Shown piece after piece: positions 11,626 to 22,319 of a DNA stretch of 64,000 nt; position 1 is the stretch's first letter, and the number at the start of each line of letters is the position of its first letter. This DNA is from Ophiobolus disseminans (Eukaryota > Ascomycota > Dothideomycetes > Pleosporales > Phaeosphaeriaceae). A model generated the notes under the pieces. It was not told the origin of the DNA, did not search any database, and worked only from the letters and a program-made list of their open reading frames with translations. The DNA is taken from NCBI GenBank assembly GCA_010093685.1, contig MU006230.1, positions 76,802 through 140,801 of the forward strand. The letters run 5' to 3'. A program made the position numbers and the translations under genes.

Positions 11626-13645
11626 TCAGACCCTCGTTTCCTTAGTCTCCTTCTCATCCAACACCTCAACCTGCACCGCATCCGGTTTATGCAGCTCATC
11701 CTCGCTCGTACTAGCATTGATGTCGAACTTCTTCGTCTGCTCTTCCCGTCGCCAAAGATACTGCCCAATCATGAACAGCGTCCAGTAGCAAAGTATGAAG
11801 ACGATGTTGACGGTGTAGCCTTTCTTCCACTGCGGCGCCTCTAGAATTGGGAAGACAGTAATGGGATAGAAAGAGAAGAACGCCCAACCTACAGTCATCA
11901 TCGCACCGGTTGTAAAGGCGCGCCCTTCGTTGTCGTCTTTCATTATCACATTGACCCATGGGAAGAGGATGGGTGTGACGCAGGATGTCAAGCCGAGGAG
12001 GTAGTAACAAAGGACTAGAGCAGAGTTAGCATGGAATTATCCTATGCGAGGGCTGCTGGCGTTTGATGTATAATTTAAAAAGATTGTGTGTACTTACAGT
12101 GGAGGCTGAGCGGAATGTACCAGATGCGTAGGCAGACATTCGCGAAGAGCAGTACCGCTGTGACGCACGAGAACACCGCCCACATGGGATAGATCATTAC
12201 CAAGCTAGTGATCGTGATGCCTGCGACAATAGCCAGCCCTTGCACACCGGTCGGGATGAGGTTGATCTCTTCGATTGAGTAGGTGCCATATAGATCAGCC
12301 TCCTTCTTGAGCCATGCTTGCATTTGGCCACCGACGTAGCTAGTGCATTGGAAAAAAACGTAGGTCAAGACTGTGGTAAAGTTTTAGCTTTACACTCGCG
12401 GCAAATGGATGATATTGCTGGGGTTATCCTAGCCTCATCTGATCTCACGGTGTAACGCTTACCTGCAATGTAGAAATGCCAATGTGTGAAAACACGCTTC
12501 AGCATGCGCTTTCCGATCTTACCACTCTGCTTGGTACCTTGACTTTGCATGCGTGCGACAGCAAGTTTGCGCTCATCTTCAGTAAGCCACCAAACCTTGG
12601 GACTAGTGGGAAGACCCGGGTAGAGAAAGAAGCCCGCGATACCAATTGGTAGGCTGATGGATCCGTCGATAATCTGGCGTAGTTAGCCTTGCTGCTTGAG
12701 TTGATGTCGTCGCCTGCAACTTACAAATAGCCATCTCCAGCCAGACATGCCGGCCACGCCGTTTAGGCCCTTGTGCGCTGCAGCTTGCAGGTAACCACTG
12801 AACATGGCGCCAGCATTGCTAGAGACGTACCACACACCAGCGCGCTTGAAGACTTCGTCGGAGCGGTACCACGATGTCAAGATGTAGATGGAGCCTGTGG
12901 CGGCTGGTGTCTCAAGCAAGCCGAGCAGAAAGCGCATAGCGTAGATCTGGGGTACACTATTGAGGCGACACTGGCAGAAGGTTAAGATCGACCTTGAACG
13001 CGTAGGCACAAAGTCAGTATACGTATCTCACGCAGGTCGTATAGGGAAATGCTCACCACGCGACTTCCATGCTTGGTACATAGTATCGTGCAAGCTTCGG
13101 ACGTGAGATGATCATCATGCTAGGAATCTCGAACACCATATAGCCTGCGCACGATGTTAAACCAGATTCTGCGAGGATATACAGGACGCACTTACCGATG
13201 TTATAGAATGTGCCAAAAAGTGAGTACTCATTGCCCTTGATCTTCAACTCCTCTCGCATACCAGACCAGTATGCGCTGTTCAAAGCGTTCTGATCCAGCC
13301 ATTTGATGTAGAAGCACAAACAGCATAGCGTGAGCAAGATGCAGTCGAGCTTCCGCACTAGCTTCTTCTCCTCTGGTGAGTAATGACTGGGGTACCACTA
13401 TTGAACGGCATTAGCGAATAATTGGAAGTATCAAGGTGCGATGTGCTGTCAAAGCCAGTGTCGTTGGGAAATGTGAATGTTGTTGGGATGCTTACATCGA
13501 ACATGTACAACCATGCTATCCATAAGGAACGCTTGGGCTTCTCCGTTGCCGAGCTGACAACAACTTCCTTGCCGTTAACCACGACGATAGGGTTTTGCTC
13601 GCTGTCGGTGGCCGCAACACGGATCTCATCCTGCATTGGAGGCAT
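11626..13645 (-). CDS. MFS permease of the anion:cation symporter family (Fen2/Liz1/Dal5 type)
   Basis: A proton-coupled importer of organic acids or vitamins. Seven exons (13645-13496, 13397-13196, 13144-13057, 12992-12725, 12673-12463, 12370-12098, 12014-11626) keep phase and give 526 residues. The first ATG at 13645 was preferred to an in-frame TTG at 13660. Family features are the soluble N-terminus ending in EEKKLVRKLD before TM1, WLDQNALNSAYWSGM, the loop MRFLLGLLETPAATG, and the second half from HWHFYIAVLTYVFFQCTSY to LYWRR-like WRREEQ near the C-terminus. The sequence resembles proteins annotated as pantothenate transporter Liz1, but substrate assignment in this family is unreliable. 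It is divergent from the GH88 gene and sits between that gene and DUF2264, so an oligosaccharide or uronate substrate is possible. Confidence 0.9.
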
Positions 13646-14147
13646 GTTGAGGACTTCCAAGGTTTGACCAAAGACAGAATCGCAGGGACGATCCCGAGTT
13701 GAAGGGCGGCTAGTGGATTAAGACTCAAGGTATGCGCACTTTCGCGCTTAAGTATCCATCGAACGAGAGCAGGGTTTTCCGGTTTCTCCATACCGAGGAG
13801 GTGGCATCGTTCGATATGGTTTCCTCGCTTGACTATCGGTGTATCTGCCCCGATTTTACCAACCCCGCGCTGGTGGCGTTTACCCATGGGGTAAAACACA
13901 GGGGCCCACATCCGGTGTGGACCAATCGCAAAAGTCGATTAGATCCTTCGGAGCATTGGCAGCGGCGTCCGGGGCAGTTCGCAAGCTTGTGCGGTCCGCC
14001 CGAGATGGGGCAACGAAGTCTCGGAGAAATTGGGAAAGGCCTGACTATTCGCGTACAATTGTTCGCGAACGATGCGATGGTGAGATTTTCCTCCATTGTT
14101 GAGTCATCAGTCACATTCACCCAGACTCGTCCTTCTCGAAGCTCATT
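13646..14147. promoter_or_regulatory. Divergent promoter between MFS permease and GH88 genes
   Basis: 502 bp between two divergent start codons. It contains two inverted CGG/CCG pairs of the kind bound by Zn2Cys6 dimers: CGG-CGT-CCG at 13963-13971 and CGG-T-CCG at 13992-13998, 20 bp apart. A Zn2Cys6 gene lies 3.8 kb away at the end of the same putative cluster, so autonomous cluster regulation is plausible but not shown. Confidence 0.45.
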
Positions 14148-15806
14148 ATGTCTATTGCCATTCCGCAGGCGTCCGGTGCGCTACTAACAAGCGCAACAAG
14201 TGAAAAAGAAGAATGTGTAGAGGAAACGATCTCATTCAAAGAGTTCCAATCTCCCACAACGATGAAAGACTACGTGGTAGACCAGTGGCCAGTGGTAATG
14301 GACGGAGGCAACATCCAGTCTTCGGAAACATCGTCGAGTAGCGCAGGAGACGCTACGTCTGAACATGATGAAACGCCAATGACCAGCACACCTCCATCTG
14401 AGTGTGAGGTTAGCGATGCCATCGTCAGCTCCTTCCAAGTCAGCACTCCTGTTGCCGATCTCGTGCCTGAGCTGTACACCGAGAACATCATCGCGAAAGC
14501 GCTGCGAACCGCACAAGCAGCACTAGGAGCACTGCCCGCATCATTTCCCGAGATCGTTCCACAAGAAGAGGGTCGCGATGGTAGTTACAGCTTGCGAGAA
14601 GCCGATTTCTGGACTTGTGGTTTCTTCCCCGGCACGCTTTACTCCCTCTTGGAGCGGTTGATCAAATATCCGCAGAGTGTTCAGCTTCCAGATTCAGTTA
14701 ACCTTGGAGATTTGCGCAACCAGCTTACGACTTTGTGCCGCGCTTGGAGCGAGCCCATCCGAGGAATGGACGGCCGGACCGACACCCATGACATCGGCTT
14801 CATCGTTATGCCAGCACTTCGCGCCGACTGGGAATTGTTTGGCAATTCTTGCAGTCTCGATTCTATTGTCAAGGCAGCACGAAGTCTGGCGACGAGATAT
14901 GTGGCATCCGCAAAAGCGATCAGAAGTTGGGACCTGCTGAAGAAAAAGGACATCGAAATCTTAGATCAAAACGATAACATGATTGTGATCATCGACAGCA
15001 TGTGCAACCTCGATCTTATGTATTACGCCGCGCACCATGCTCAGGATCCGACTCTTTCCGATATGGCGACCGCGCATGCAGTGACTTTGCTGCAATCCCA
15101 TTTGCGTCCGGAACCAGTATTTTCATCGTCCAAGGATGCCTACAGCGGGCAATGGTACTCAAGCTGCCACGTCGCAAATATCGACCCCAAGACCGGTGAT
15201 CTGAAGCTTCGCCTGAGCGCACAGGGGTATGACCACGATTCGACATGGTCACGCGGGCAAGCCTGGGGCATCCTCGGATATGCCGAAACGTACATGTGGA
15301 CCAAACATCATCGCTTCCTGGAGGCTGCGTGTGGTATGGCGGAATACTTTCTTTATCGCTTAGAATCAGCACCGGGATGTGTAATCCAAGGGCGTTATGT
15401 GCCGTTGTGGGACTTCGACGCGCCCATTGAAAACGAACAGAACCCGCTGCGAGACTCGTCAGCAGGTGTAATCGCTGCCAACGGCATGCTCATCCTTTCG
15501 CAAGCGCTGGCTAGTATCGATCAACCCAATTTGTCAACGCGGTTTCGGAAGGCGGCAATGCAGATCGTACAAGATACATTAAGCTTCGCGTTGGCGCCTG
15601 AAAAGGCTATACTCGCGACTGGGCAGTATCAACATATTCGGGCGGAGGAAGCCATTCCAGGACATCGGTTCGACAGCATGTTGAAGTTTGGTACAGCCAA
15701 CAATAACGCGAATGCGAGAAAGCGATACGCTAATCACGGCCTGGTATATGGTGATTATTACTTGGTGGAGTTTGGAAATAGGTTACTGCGTATGGGGTTG
15801 TGCTAG
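14148..15806 (+). CDS. Unsaturated glucuronyl hydrolase, GH88 family
   Basis: Intronless, 552 residues. It should hydrolyse the unsaturated uronic acid that polysaccharide lyases leave at the non-reducing end of oligosaccharides. The (alpha/alpha)6 barrel starts near residue 115 (NIIAKALRTAQAALGALP). Candidate catalytic aspartates are Asp215 in THDIGF and Asp283 in IIDSMCNLDLMYYA, matching the two Asp of bacterial UGL (D88 and D149 in Bacillus GL1). Other family blocks are DHDSTWSRGQAWGILGYAETY and DSSAGVIAANGML. The first ~110 residues are Ser/Thr-rich with no match I recognise, and no signal peptide is visible, suggesting a cytosolic enzyme acting on imported oligosaccharides. It is divergent from the MFS permease and convergent with the Zn2Cys6 regulator (127 bp apart). 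Confidence 0.92.
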   Translation: MSIAIPQASGALLTSATSEKEECVEETISFKEFQSPTTMKDYVVDQWPVVMDGGNIQSSETSSSSAGDATSEHDETPMTSTPPSECEVSDAIVSSFQVSTPVADLVPELYTENIIAKALRTAQAALGALPASFPEIVPQEEGRDGSYSLREADFWTCGFFPGTLYSLLERLIKYPQSVQLPDSVNLGDLRNQLTTLCRAWSEPIRGMDGRTDTHDIGFIVMPALRADWELFGNSCSLDSIVKAARSLATRYVASAKAIRSWDLLKKKDIEILDQNDNMIVIIDSMCNLDLMYYAAHHAQDPTLSDMATAHAVTLLQSHLRPEPVFSSSKDAYSGQWYSSCHVANIDPKTGDLKLRLSAQGYDHDSTWSRGQAWGILGYAETYMWTKHHRFLEAACGMAEYFLYRLESAPGCVIQGRYVPLWDFDAPIENEQNPLRDSSAGVIAANGMLILSQALASIDQPNLSTRFRKAAMQIVQDTLSFALAPEKAILATGQYQHIRAEEAIPGHRFDSMLKFGTANNNANARKRYANHGLVYGDYYLVEFGNRLLRMGLC

Positions 15807-15933
15807 GCTTCTTACTGTGTATATCATTATGTACATCTGTCTCACCCTCATATTGTCCATGGCTTGTAATATCATTACGTGGCTACCAGTGTAACTTTCT
15901 TCATTCCGATGTGTGTGACCTGGCTAGCCGTGT

Positions 15934-18205
15934 TCACCAGAAGCCAATAGAGGGCTCGAAAGCTGCAGCAAACATGCTTCCGTCATCGAAAGCAATTACT
16001 CGGTCCATGTCCATGAAATCCTGGTCAAGCATCATTTGGGGAATCGCGTTGAGATCCATCGTATTCGCGGGAGAGGGGAGTACTTCCAGCTCGGGAATGT
16101 CAAGCGGAAAACCTGGCGTAGCATCTGACCAGTCGTTCGCTTCAGCTGGTCGAGGAACTCTGTCGTGGTGATCGAGCTCGATTGTATGGTCCATGATGTC
16201 GATCTGGTACCCTTGGTCTGCTAAGCAGACGTCGTACAGGTGCCTCAGGCGGTTGGAATATTTGCTGAACAGGGTCTGAGCGTTTGCTGAACTCTCGGAC
16301 AATGCCATCCACCGTCTCGACATCTCATCGAGACTCTGTACGAGCGACCAAAACTCAGTTGGTAGCTGACTGCCCACCGTGTAGCGCCAGTGGGCGAGGA
16401 GCACTCTTGCAGCAATGAACAAGCAGAAGCCGTACTGATTCCCGACCGGAGAGTCTGGCGGCGATTTAGCTACGTACTTCTCCGTGATTGACGCAATTTC
16501 AACACCGGCAGAATAGCAGGCCTCTGCGCTGCATGCGCTAGGCAATCTGTTACGAAAGCCCCAATGCGGGAGAGGATATGCAACAATTTGATGTAAAAGA
16601 ATCATAGATGCATTGTGTGTAACGTGTGCAGTTGTGAGATTCGGGTCCATCAGCTCCACAGGCTTGGTGAGATTGGGATTCGCTTTCCACTTCTGTGGTA
16701 AAAGCATTTTCCAATGAACGAGGCGTAAATCCAGCTCCTTGAAACGAGTAAGCCAAGAATTGATATCATTGGAATCGCGCACGTTGATCTTTTGCTGCAG
16801 GAAGTAGCTCATAATCCGGCTCATGGACTCGGTTGCCTCGATATTGTACGCAAATGCACCTACAGTGGACATGTCGGCCGCTATATTCGACATCGAGGTT
16901 GCAGGTGGAGCACTGTTTGCCTGATCTTGGTGTAATCCAACGTCGTGTTCTGTGCCGGACGGGGATGCAAAGCGTGAGGCGTAGCCTATTGGGTTGCCGA
17001 TGCGGCCTCGTGACTTGTCCCAGATACCAAGGTACGGCGTTTGAACCGGATTTTGTTTCCGCCAAAGATGGCCGTCACACGGCAAGCGCCTGTAAACATC
17101 GTGCGATGTAAGTGATGTGTTCCAGCCCATAGTGACGGAGCAGAATCTGTCCAAGAGAAATACGTTCCAGAATACTCTCCGCCGTTCCTCGAGCTCGGTC
17201 CAGTCGCTGGTGCGCCGTAGCGAGGCGTACGGCGGGCAAAAAGGCCGAAGTTCACCATCGTCGTGCTCCTGGGCCAATTGTGCATATTCTACGGTCCGTG
17301 TAAGAGAGCCGACAATGGACCAGGCCTTTGGTGTGTTGCCGCTGCCGATGTCGTCAAAAGCGACAATTATAAGCGCCTGCAAGCCTCCCAAAGAGATATG
17401 ATCCATCGCTGTGGACACTACCCATCTACGGACGCTTGGCAGAGTATGAGCCATCGGGGTACCAGGAATGAACTTAGATGAAGAAACAATCATGGCCTGC
17501 AAGACAATAAGGACCTCCCTATCTTCGGTATCGGCCACGTAAGTTCGCAAGAACTTGCCTTGATGGATCATCGGGATCCAGGGATGGACATGGCGGAAGT
17601 ACGCTGTCACGACTTCGCCCAAAAGCTGTCTATGTGGTAATGGAGGCATGTTCTCCATTGTAGCATGGACATATTCTTTGGCTTCGATGGAATCAAGTCG
17701 TCGGCGTTTGTTGTTTGGTTGGGTAGGTGGTATGAAAGTCGGGGTTGGGGCGTTCGCAGGTGACTTGAGAAGCTTTGGTAGCTCTGCTGCTAGCAACGCG
17801 AGAACAGTGTACGCAGTAGATTCATTGCTTTGGCTGTCGGATTGGGTATGGACATTGCGGGCATGCACGACTTGCTCATCAAGTCGCTGCTCCAAATCAT
17901 CGAGTCTCCGGTGTAGGTTCTCTACAGCCCCTGCTTTCAAGCCAGGCTTGACGCGCTTGGTTTCATAGACGCATTCAAGACCTTGCGCAAGTTAATATCC
18001 ACCGAAATCACATGCTTGAAACTGTCTTACCGGTCTTCCTGCAATGCAAGCAATTCGGTCGATCTCGCGAGCAGCGTAATTTCGATTTGCGACATCCATT
18101 GCAAGCCAGATTTTCGGTCAAGCTAGTGGTCGATTCGGGCTGAATGCCTTCTGGACTGCCGTTTGGCATTGTTGCGGCATGTGGAGGCGTGTTGTGAGGG
18201 TGCAT
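15934..18205 (-). CDS. Zn2Cys6 fungal transcription factor
   Basis: A nuclear regulator of 740 residues in two exons, 18205-18031 and 17981-15934. The 49-bp intron interrupts the zinc cluster, and splicing restores all six cysteines: CNGCRKSKLRC, then CLHCRKTGLEC. The ATG at 18205 follows an in-frame TTG that was not used. After the cluster comes a basic linker, a coiled-coil (ENLHRRLDDLEQRLDEQ) for dimerisation, and a fungal_trans (PF04082) middle region with YFRHVHPWIPMIHQGKF and ELEERRRVFWNVFLLDR. The C-terminus is acidic and Pro-rich. It closes the DUF2264-MFS-GH88 group and is the natural candidate to regulate it; the cluster promoter has CGG/CCG pairs. Confidence 0.93.
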
Positions 18206-18633
18206 TGTCCTCAAGTAGTGGATTTATCCGAATGCCGCTCGAAATGACCCGAACAGCGGGACGCAACACCCAGGTTCTCCGCATTGTCCAATGTAGCTAG
18301 CGTCATCGCATCAATGAGTCTCATGGCTAGTTGCACTGATGTGGATGGAGTTTACAAATGGAACGCGGATGATGAAGTTGCAGACGACGAGCGACATTTG
18401 AAAGGACGTGAATAATTGCGAAGGTGCTATGATACCAGTACCGGTAATGCCAAGTACGCTAAATCGCAATCTAGCGTGACGTGCAAGATGAACACTGCTC
18501 TACTGACACGATGAACGATGTACCACCCGCGAAGACTCGTTACAACACTCCTGATGTTACATCTGCCTCTTAGACTTTATGTATGACTAGTGTCATCTCG
18601 GTCCTGATCCCCAGGTTACCCATCGCAGAAAGA
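18206..18633. other. Intergenic region
   Basis: 428 bp with the promoter of the Zn2Cys6 gene and the 3' flank of the broken ankyrin gene. Nothing else was recognised. Confidence 0.35.
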
Positions 18634-20148
18634 TCATTGCACTGCATCGTACGCGTCCTCTCCAATATCAACACCATGCTCCTTGAGCAGCAGCAACATC
18701 GATTCCAGCCCTTCCTTTCTCGCGCGCCGCATACACTCCTCGGCAACCCCCGTTGCATAAACATCCGCTTCTCGCTCGATGAGGAGTCGAAACATCGCCT
18801 TGTGTTCTCGCGAGATCGCACTTGCTAAAGGACTTCCTGGTCCGATCGTCTCGTTTGCGTCGACACCTACATCCAACAAAAGCCGAACGATATCCAGATG
18901 GCCACGTGCGGCCGCCTTTGACAATACGTCAACGGGTGCTATACCGGCCAACAACAGTCTTTCGACAATTCTAGTGTGACCGCATCCAACCGCAATAGCT
19001 ACCGTTCCCTTCGGGTCTGCACCGAGTCCCAGCAAACATTCGACGACATCTATACGCCCCCAACGGCAAGCGATCTTAATCGGCATCTTGCTTCGACGAG
19101 AAGACATAAACATTACATTTCCTTCGGGGTGTGCACCAAGCTGGATAGCATGGGCGACGGTATCCAGCTGACCCTCTTCGACACACCTCTTGAGATAATA
19201 TTCGACGTTGGCCCCATCGAAAGCTACGTTCATGTATTGTATGCGAAGCTCTTCGACGAGCTTTAGCACTTCCAAGCTCGCGGTGTCCTGGAGGTGGTAA
19301 AGCAAAGTGTCCCGGAAGCTCCCCCAGAAGGCTCCACCGAATTGCCAAGGAACTTCGTCTCTCTTGAATTCATAGATAAAGTGGAAAATGTCGACTCGGC
19401 CAGCTATTGCGGCCTCCTCGAGAAAAGTCCACCGCAACCTTTTGTGGACGATCCTTGCTCCAGCGATCAACAAGTATGCAAGAAATTCTTTCCCGCCATA
19501 GTTGGCAGCCAATTCGACGTAGTATCCAAGGACAATGTTTTCGCTGCTAGGCCATTGCACCTTACCCAGCAGCTGTTAATTCTTGATGACGCACTGGCGA
19601 CCAAGTGTCAGATTGTTCGTAAGTAGAGCAGCTGCAAACAGAAGGCTCTCGTGTTCTTCCTCATGAACCTGCCTGTTCCATTGGAAAATTTCCCGGCATC
19701 TTGTGATTGGACCTTTGCCCTATGGACTCTCCCAACTGCGAACAGATCTTGCTGACACACGCCTCAACCGTTGTGAGATCTGGATCATTGGTATCTCGTT
19801 TGTTATGGATTTCATTCGCCACTCGTCGTATGCAGTTGAGAAGCGCATTGCCGGCTAGAGGCTCATGGATCACCCGATATGCAAGATAAGACTTGATAAT
19901 ATCGTATGAGCACCTGCAGTCAGGCTGGGCAAACGTTGCGTCCAGTAGTTTGAAGGTGTATAGTGCTTGCACGACCGCTCGAGAGAATGTCTCTAGATCT
20001 TGTTTGTGTTTCTTCGCTCGGAAAGTCAGGTGCGTAGTGACAAACTATTCACTAGACGAAGTCTTAGACCACGCTTGATGCCTCGAGAGACGATAGCATG
20101 ATGTAAGATAGCTTCGAAAAGCTCCGTGGGCAGTAAGATTAGTTCCAT
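18634..20148 (-). pseudogene. F-box-like/ankyrin-repeat protein gene interrupted by one in-frame stop
   Basis: The reconstructed gene has exons 20148-20046, 19992-19769 and 19719-18634. The N-terminus MELILLPTELFEAILHHAI is an F-box-like segment common in fungal ankyrin proteins. Residues from about 270 on carry ankyrin-like units (IKIACRWGRIDVVECLLGLGAD, AAARGHLDIVRLLLDVGVDAN). The first intron (53 bp) has a good GTTTGT donor. The second (49 bp, GTTGAG donor) is weaker and could instead be a frameshift. A TAA at 19578-19576 interrupts exon 3 in the same frame, with coding-like sequence on both sides (ESLLFAAALLTNN before, ENIVLGYYVELAANYGG after). I see no intron of reasonable length that removes it. 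It is either a recent pseudogene or a base error. The intact product would be about 470 residues. Confidence 0.7.
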
Positions 20149-20820
20149 TTCAGAGCGGAGGTTCGGCGCGGCACGTTAGTGTATTAGGCACTGTGAAGGG
20201 ATGCGGGAGCATCTCAAGACTCAAGAGCCTGCTGAAAGAATCCGGTCACATGCGAGCGGGAGCGGTCATCTTATGGAACGTTTCGCTCGATTTCCGAACC
20301 AGGGGCCAGAGAGATCATAATGCAGGGGTGAGGCGAGGCTGTATGGCGCTAACCTCATCGTTCCAGCGCCTTGGCATATCGTGTTCTCACTACTGCAAGT
20401 TGGCCCGAGATAGACCACCACCCGATCCTTCAGCGCTTAAACACCACGCCACGCCACATACAGTTCGCGCCAGCGATTCGAGACGGGAATTTAACTTGCT
20501 CCAGTACACCAGTGCATCAGCACGCGCGAGAGAAAAACCATAACATGAAATCTTTCCGAGCTTGCGCGGCAGCAGAATTCCAATTTCTATATACTCTGAC
20601 TATCCTCGCGCAATCTAGCTGTTGGGCCAGGGCTTTGGTAGGTCAATTGGACTTCTCATTTCCAACTCCAAAGTACAATGAGCGACGAAAAAGATCAACT
20701 ATAGAAAGGCAACACAAATGAGTGTGAGGATACTCAGGTAGTCTGGAGAGACAATGAACACCAAAGAAACAAACACTTCCCCACACACACACCTTGAGCT
20801 CAGTTAACACCGACTCCCGA
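20149..20820. other. Intergenic region
   Basis: 672 bp between the start of the ankyrin gene and the stop of the secreted repeat protein. Open frames on the plus strand at 20193-20721 lack recognisable features. No RNA gene was identified. Confidence 0.35.
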
Positions 20821-21360
20821 CTAAGCGGGATTGTTGGCAGGATTATTCGCGAGGTTGTTGGCAGCAGGATTGGTCGCAGGATTGTTTGCCGCGGGATTTT
20901 TGGCAGGATTGTTGGCAGCAGGGTTGGTCGCGGGATCGTTTGTAGGTGGAGCTCTGCTGCCTCCACAAGAAGCTGGACTGCGGTTCCAGAAGAGTGGCCA
21001 GCTCCTCTTCCCAGGCCAAGAGTCTCCAAATCCGCCTTCAGTTTTGTCGCTGCCAAACCCCCCAGTCTCTCCAATTTGTCCACCGTCAGTCTGGGGAGAT
21101 CCATTGCCGCCCACGCCGGTGCCACCTCCACCACCTCCACCCCCTGTACCTCCGCCACCATCGTTGTGGCCCCCCTTTCCTCCACCGCCACCGCCACCGC
21201 CAGCATGACGATAGACACTACCAGCGAAAGACCTTTCAATGCCATCGAGGCAGTCATCGTTGCGACATCGGAGTTCAGCGGGCACAATGCCAGCATTGTA
21301 CCCAGGGAATTGCGTTGCTAACAAGCATAGCAGGATGCTACTTGAAAGAGGAAACCGCAT
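20821..21360 (-). CDS. Predicted secreted Gly-rich and Asn/Pro/Ala-repeat protein
   Basis: A 179-residue single-exon frame from an ATG at 21360. The first ~23 residues form a likely signal peptide (MRFPLSSSILLCLLATQFPG, followed by YNA). Then comes a short region with two cysteines (ELRCRNDDCLDG), a glycine-rich stretch (runs of eight Gly at about 54-61 and 73-80), and a third Cys in SPASCGGSRAPPTNDPATN. The C-terminus is a degenerate tandem array of NPA(A/K/T)N units, about eight. Such compositions occur in cell-wall and effector-like proteins; I do not recognise a family. The repeats also open long frames on the other strand, which I regard as shadows. It lacks domain support, so expression evidence would matter. 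Confidence 0.6.
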   Translation of the reverse strand: MRFPLSSSILLCLLATQFPGYNAGIVPAELRCRNDDCLDGIERSFAGSVYRHAGGGGGGGGKGGHNDGGGGTGGGGGGGGTGVGGNGSPQTDGGQIGETGGFGSDKTEGGFGDSWPGKRSWPLFWNRSPASCGGSRAPPTNDPATNPAANNPAKNPAANNPATNPAANNLANNPANNPA

Positions 21361-22319
21361 GACAATGAACTTGCAAGGAAGGTTTTCTGAGATGAAACAG
21401 GCAGACCGAGCGATCTAGTTTACCAGAAATTGGGCGATGTAAAATATGTTGCGTGCGATAAAGTTGCGCGAATGCTTCGACGAGTTGTTAGACACACAAA
21501 ACGTGATAGCCATCAATCCAACACCTTGCTTTTATATTCTTTTCAAAATTTTCTTGTGTTTCCTCGAGAACGTCCGCGCATATTACCGCCCGGCAGCGTT
21601 ACTCTACCTCGCCTCGATCGTTTCACACTAACGTGAAGGTGGCACAGTACGATTATCCCATCAGGCGCAGCGACATCCTTCTTCATCTGGCATAGCTATG
21701 AAGATAAGCCCACAAGCAATCACCGAGCTACATACCTGACGTGGCGAGGGAGGCGACTACGAAGCACAGAGGTCAGTCGGCAACATACGAGGCTTCTCAA
21801 ACCCTGTGCTTCTTCCCACAACACCCCATCAGGAACACACAGCTGCTAAGTAGAGGCGCAATTGAGATGAACTCACCTCTCGGTTTCAACGCGTGAGGTT
21901 CGGTGCTTACTACTATATTTAGCAGTCAATCTTAGTGTAGGCTGAAGCGATCCGCGATGCGTTTGGAGATACGTGAATGAGCATGTTGTGGGTGTTGATC
22001 GAAAGTTATACAACGGTTTGAGGCTATACAGGCGTGATTTTCATTGGATCATTGTGCAGTCAAGTACCAGCACTTACTCTGCGTGCTGCCAAGGCATTGC
22101 ATCACCGCAGAGATAGGCGCGTAGGTGGAATATGAAGTCAATATAGTTCTTTCACGTCTCTGATAACCATTGTACAGGAACTGTTGTCTCCCGAGGTCAT
22201 ATTAAATTATTCTCTTAGCTGAACAACTACGGCAGTCTTCAAGTCAAAACGGGCTTCCTCGGCAATCCTACGCTCCAGCCATTTCTCATAACACATACCG
22301 CATAAACTCGGCTTCACCT
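21361..22319. other. Intergenic region
   Basis: About 960 bp upstream of the secreted repeat protein and downstream of the RBR-type gene. It has no supported gene. The segment 22207-22318 is open on the minus strand in a frame different from the end of the RBR frame and encodes LCGMCYEKWLERRIAEEAR, so it may be an additional part of that gene. Confidence 0.4.

Noticed and set aside
20831..21208. Plus-strand 125-codon Leu/Gly/Pro-rich frame opposite the secreted repeat protein
   Set aside because: It is the complement of the tandem repeats; its periodic composition follows from them, and it starts inside the other gene's 3' end.
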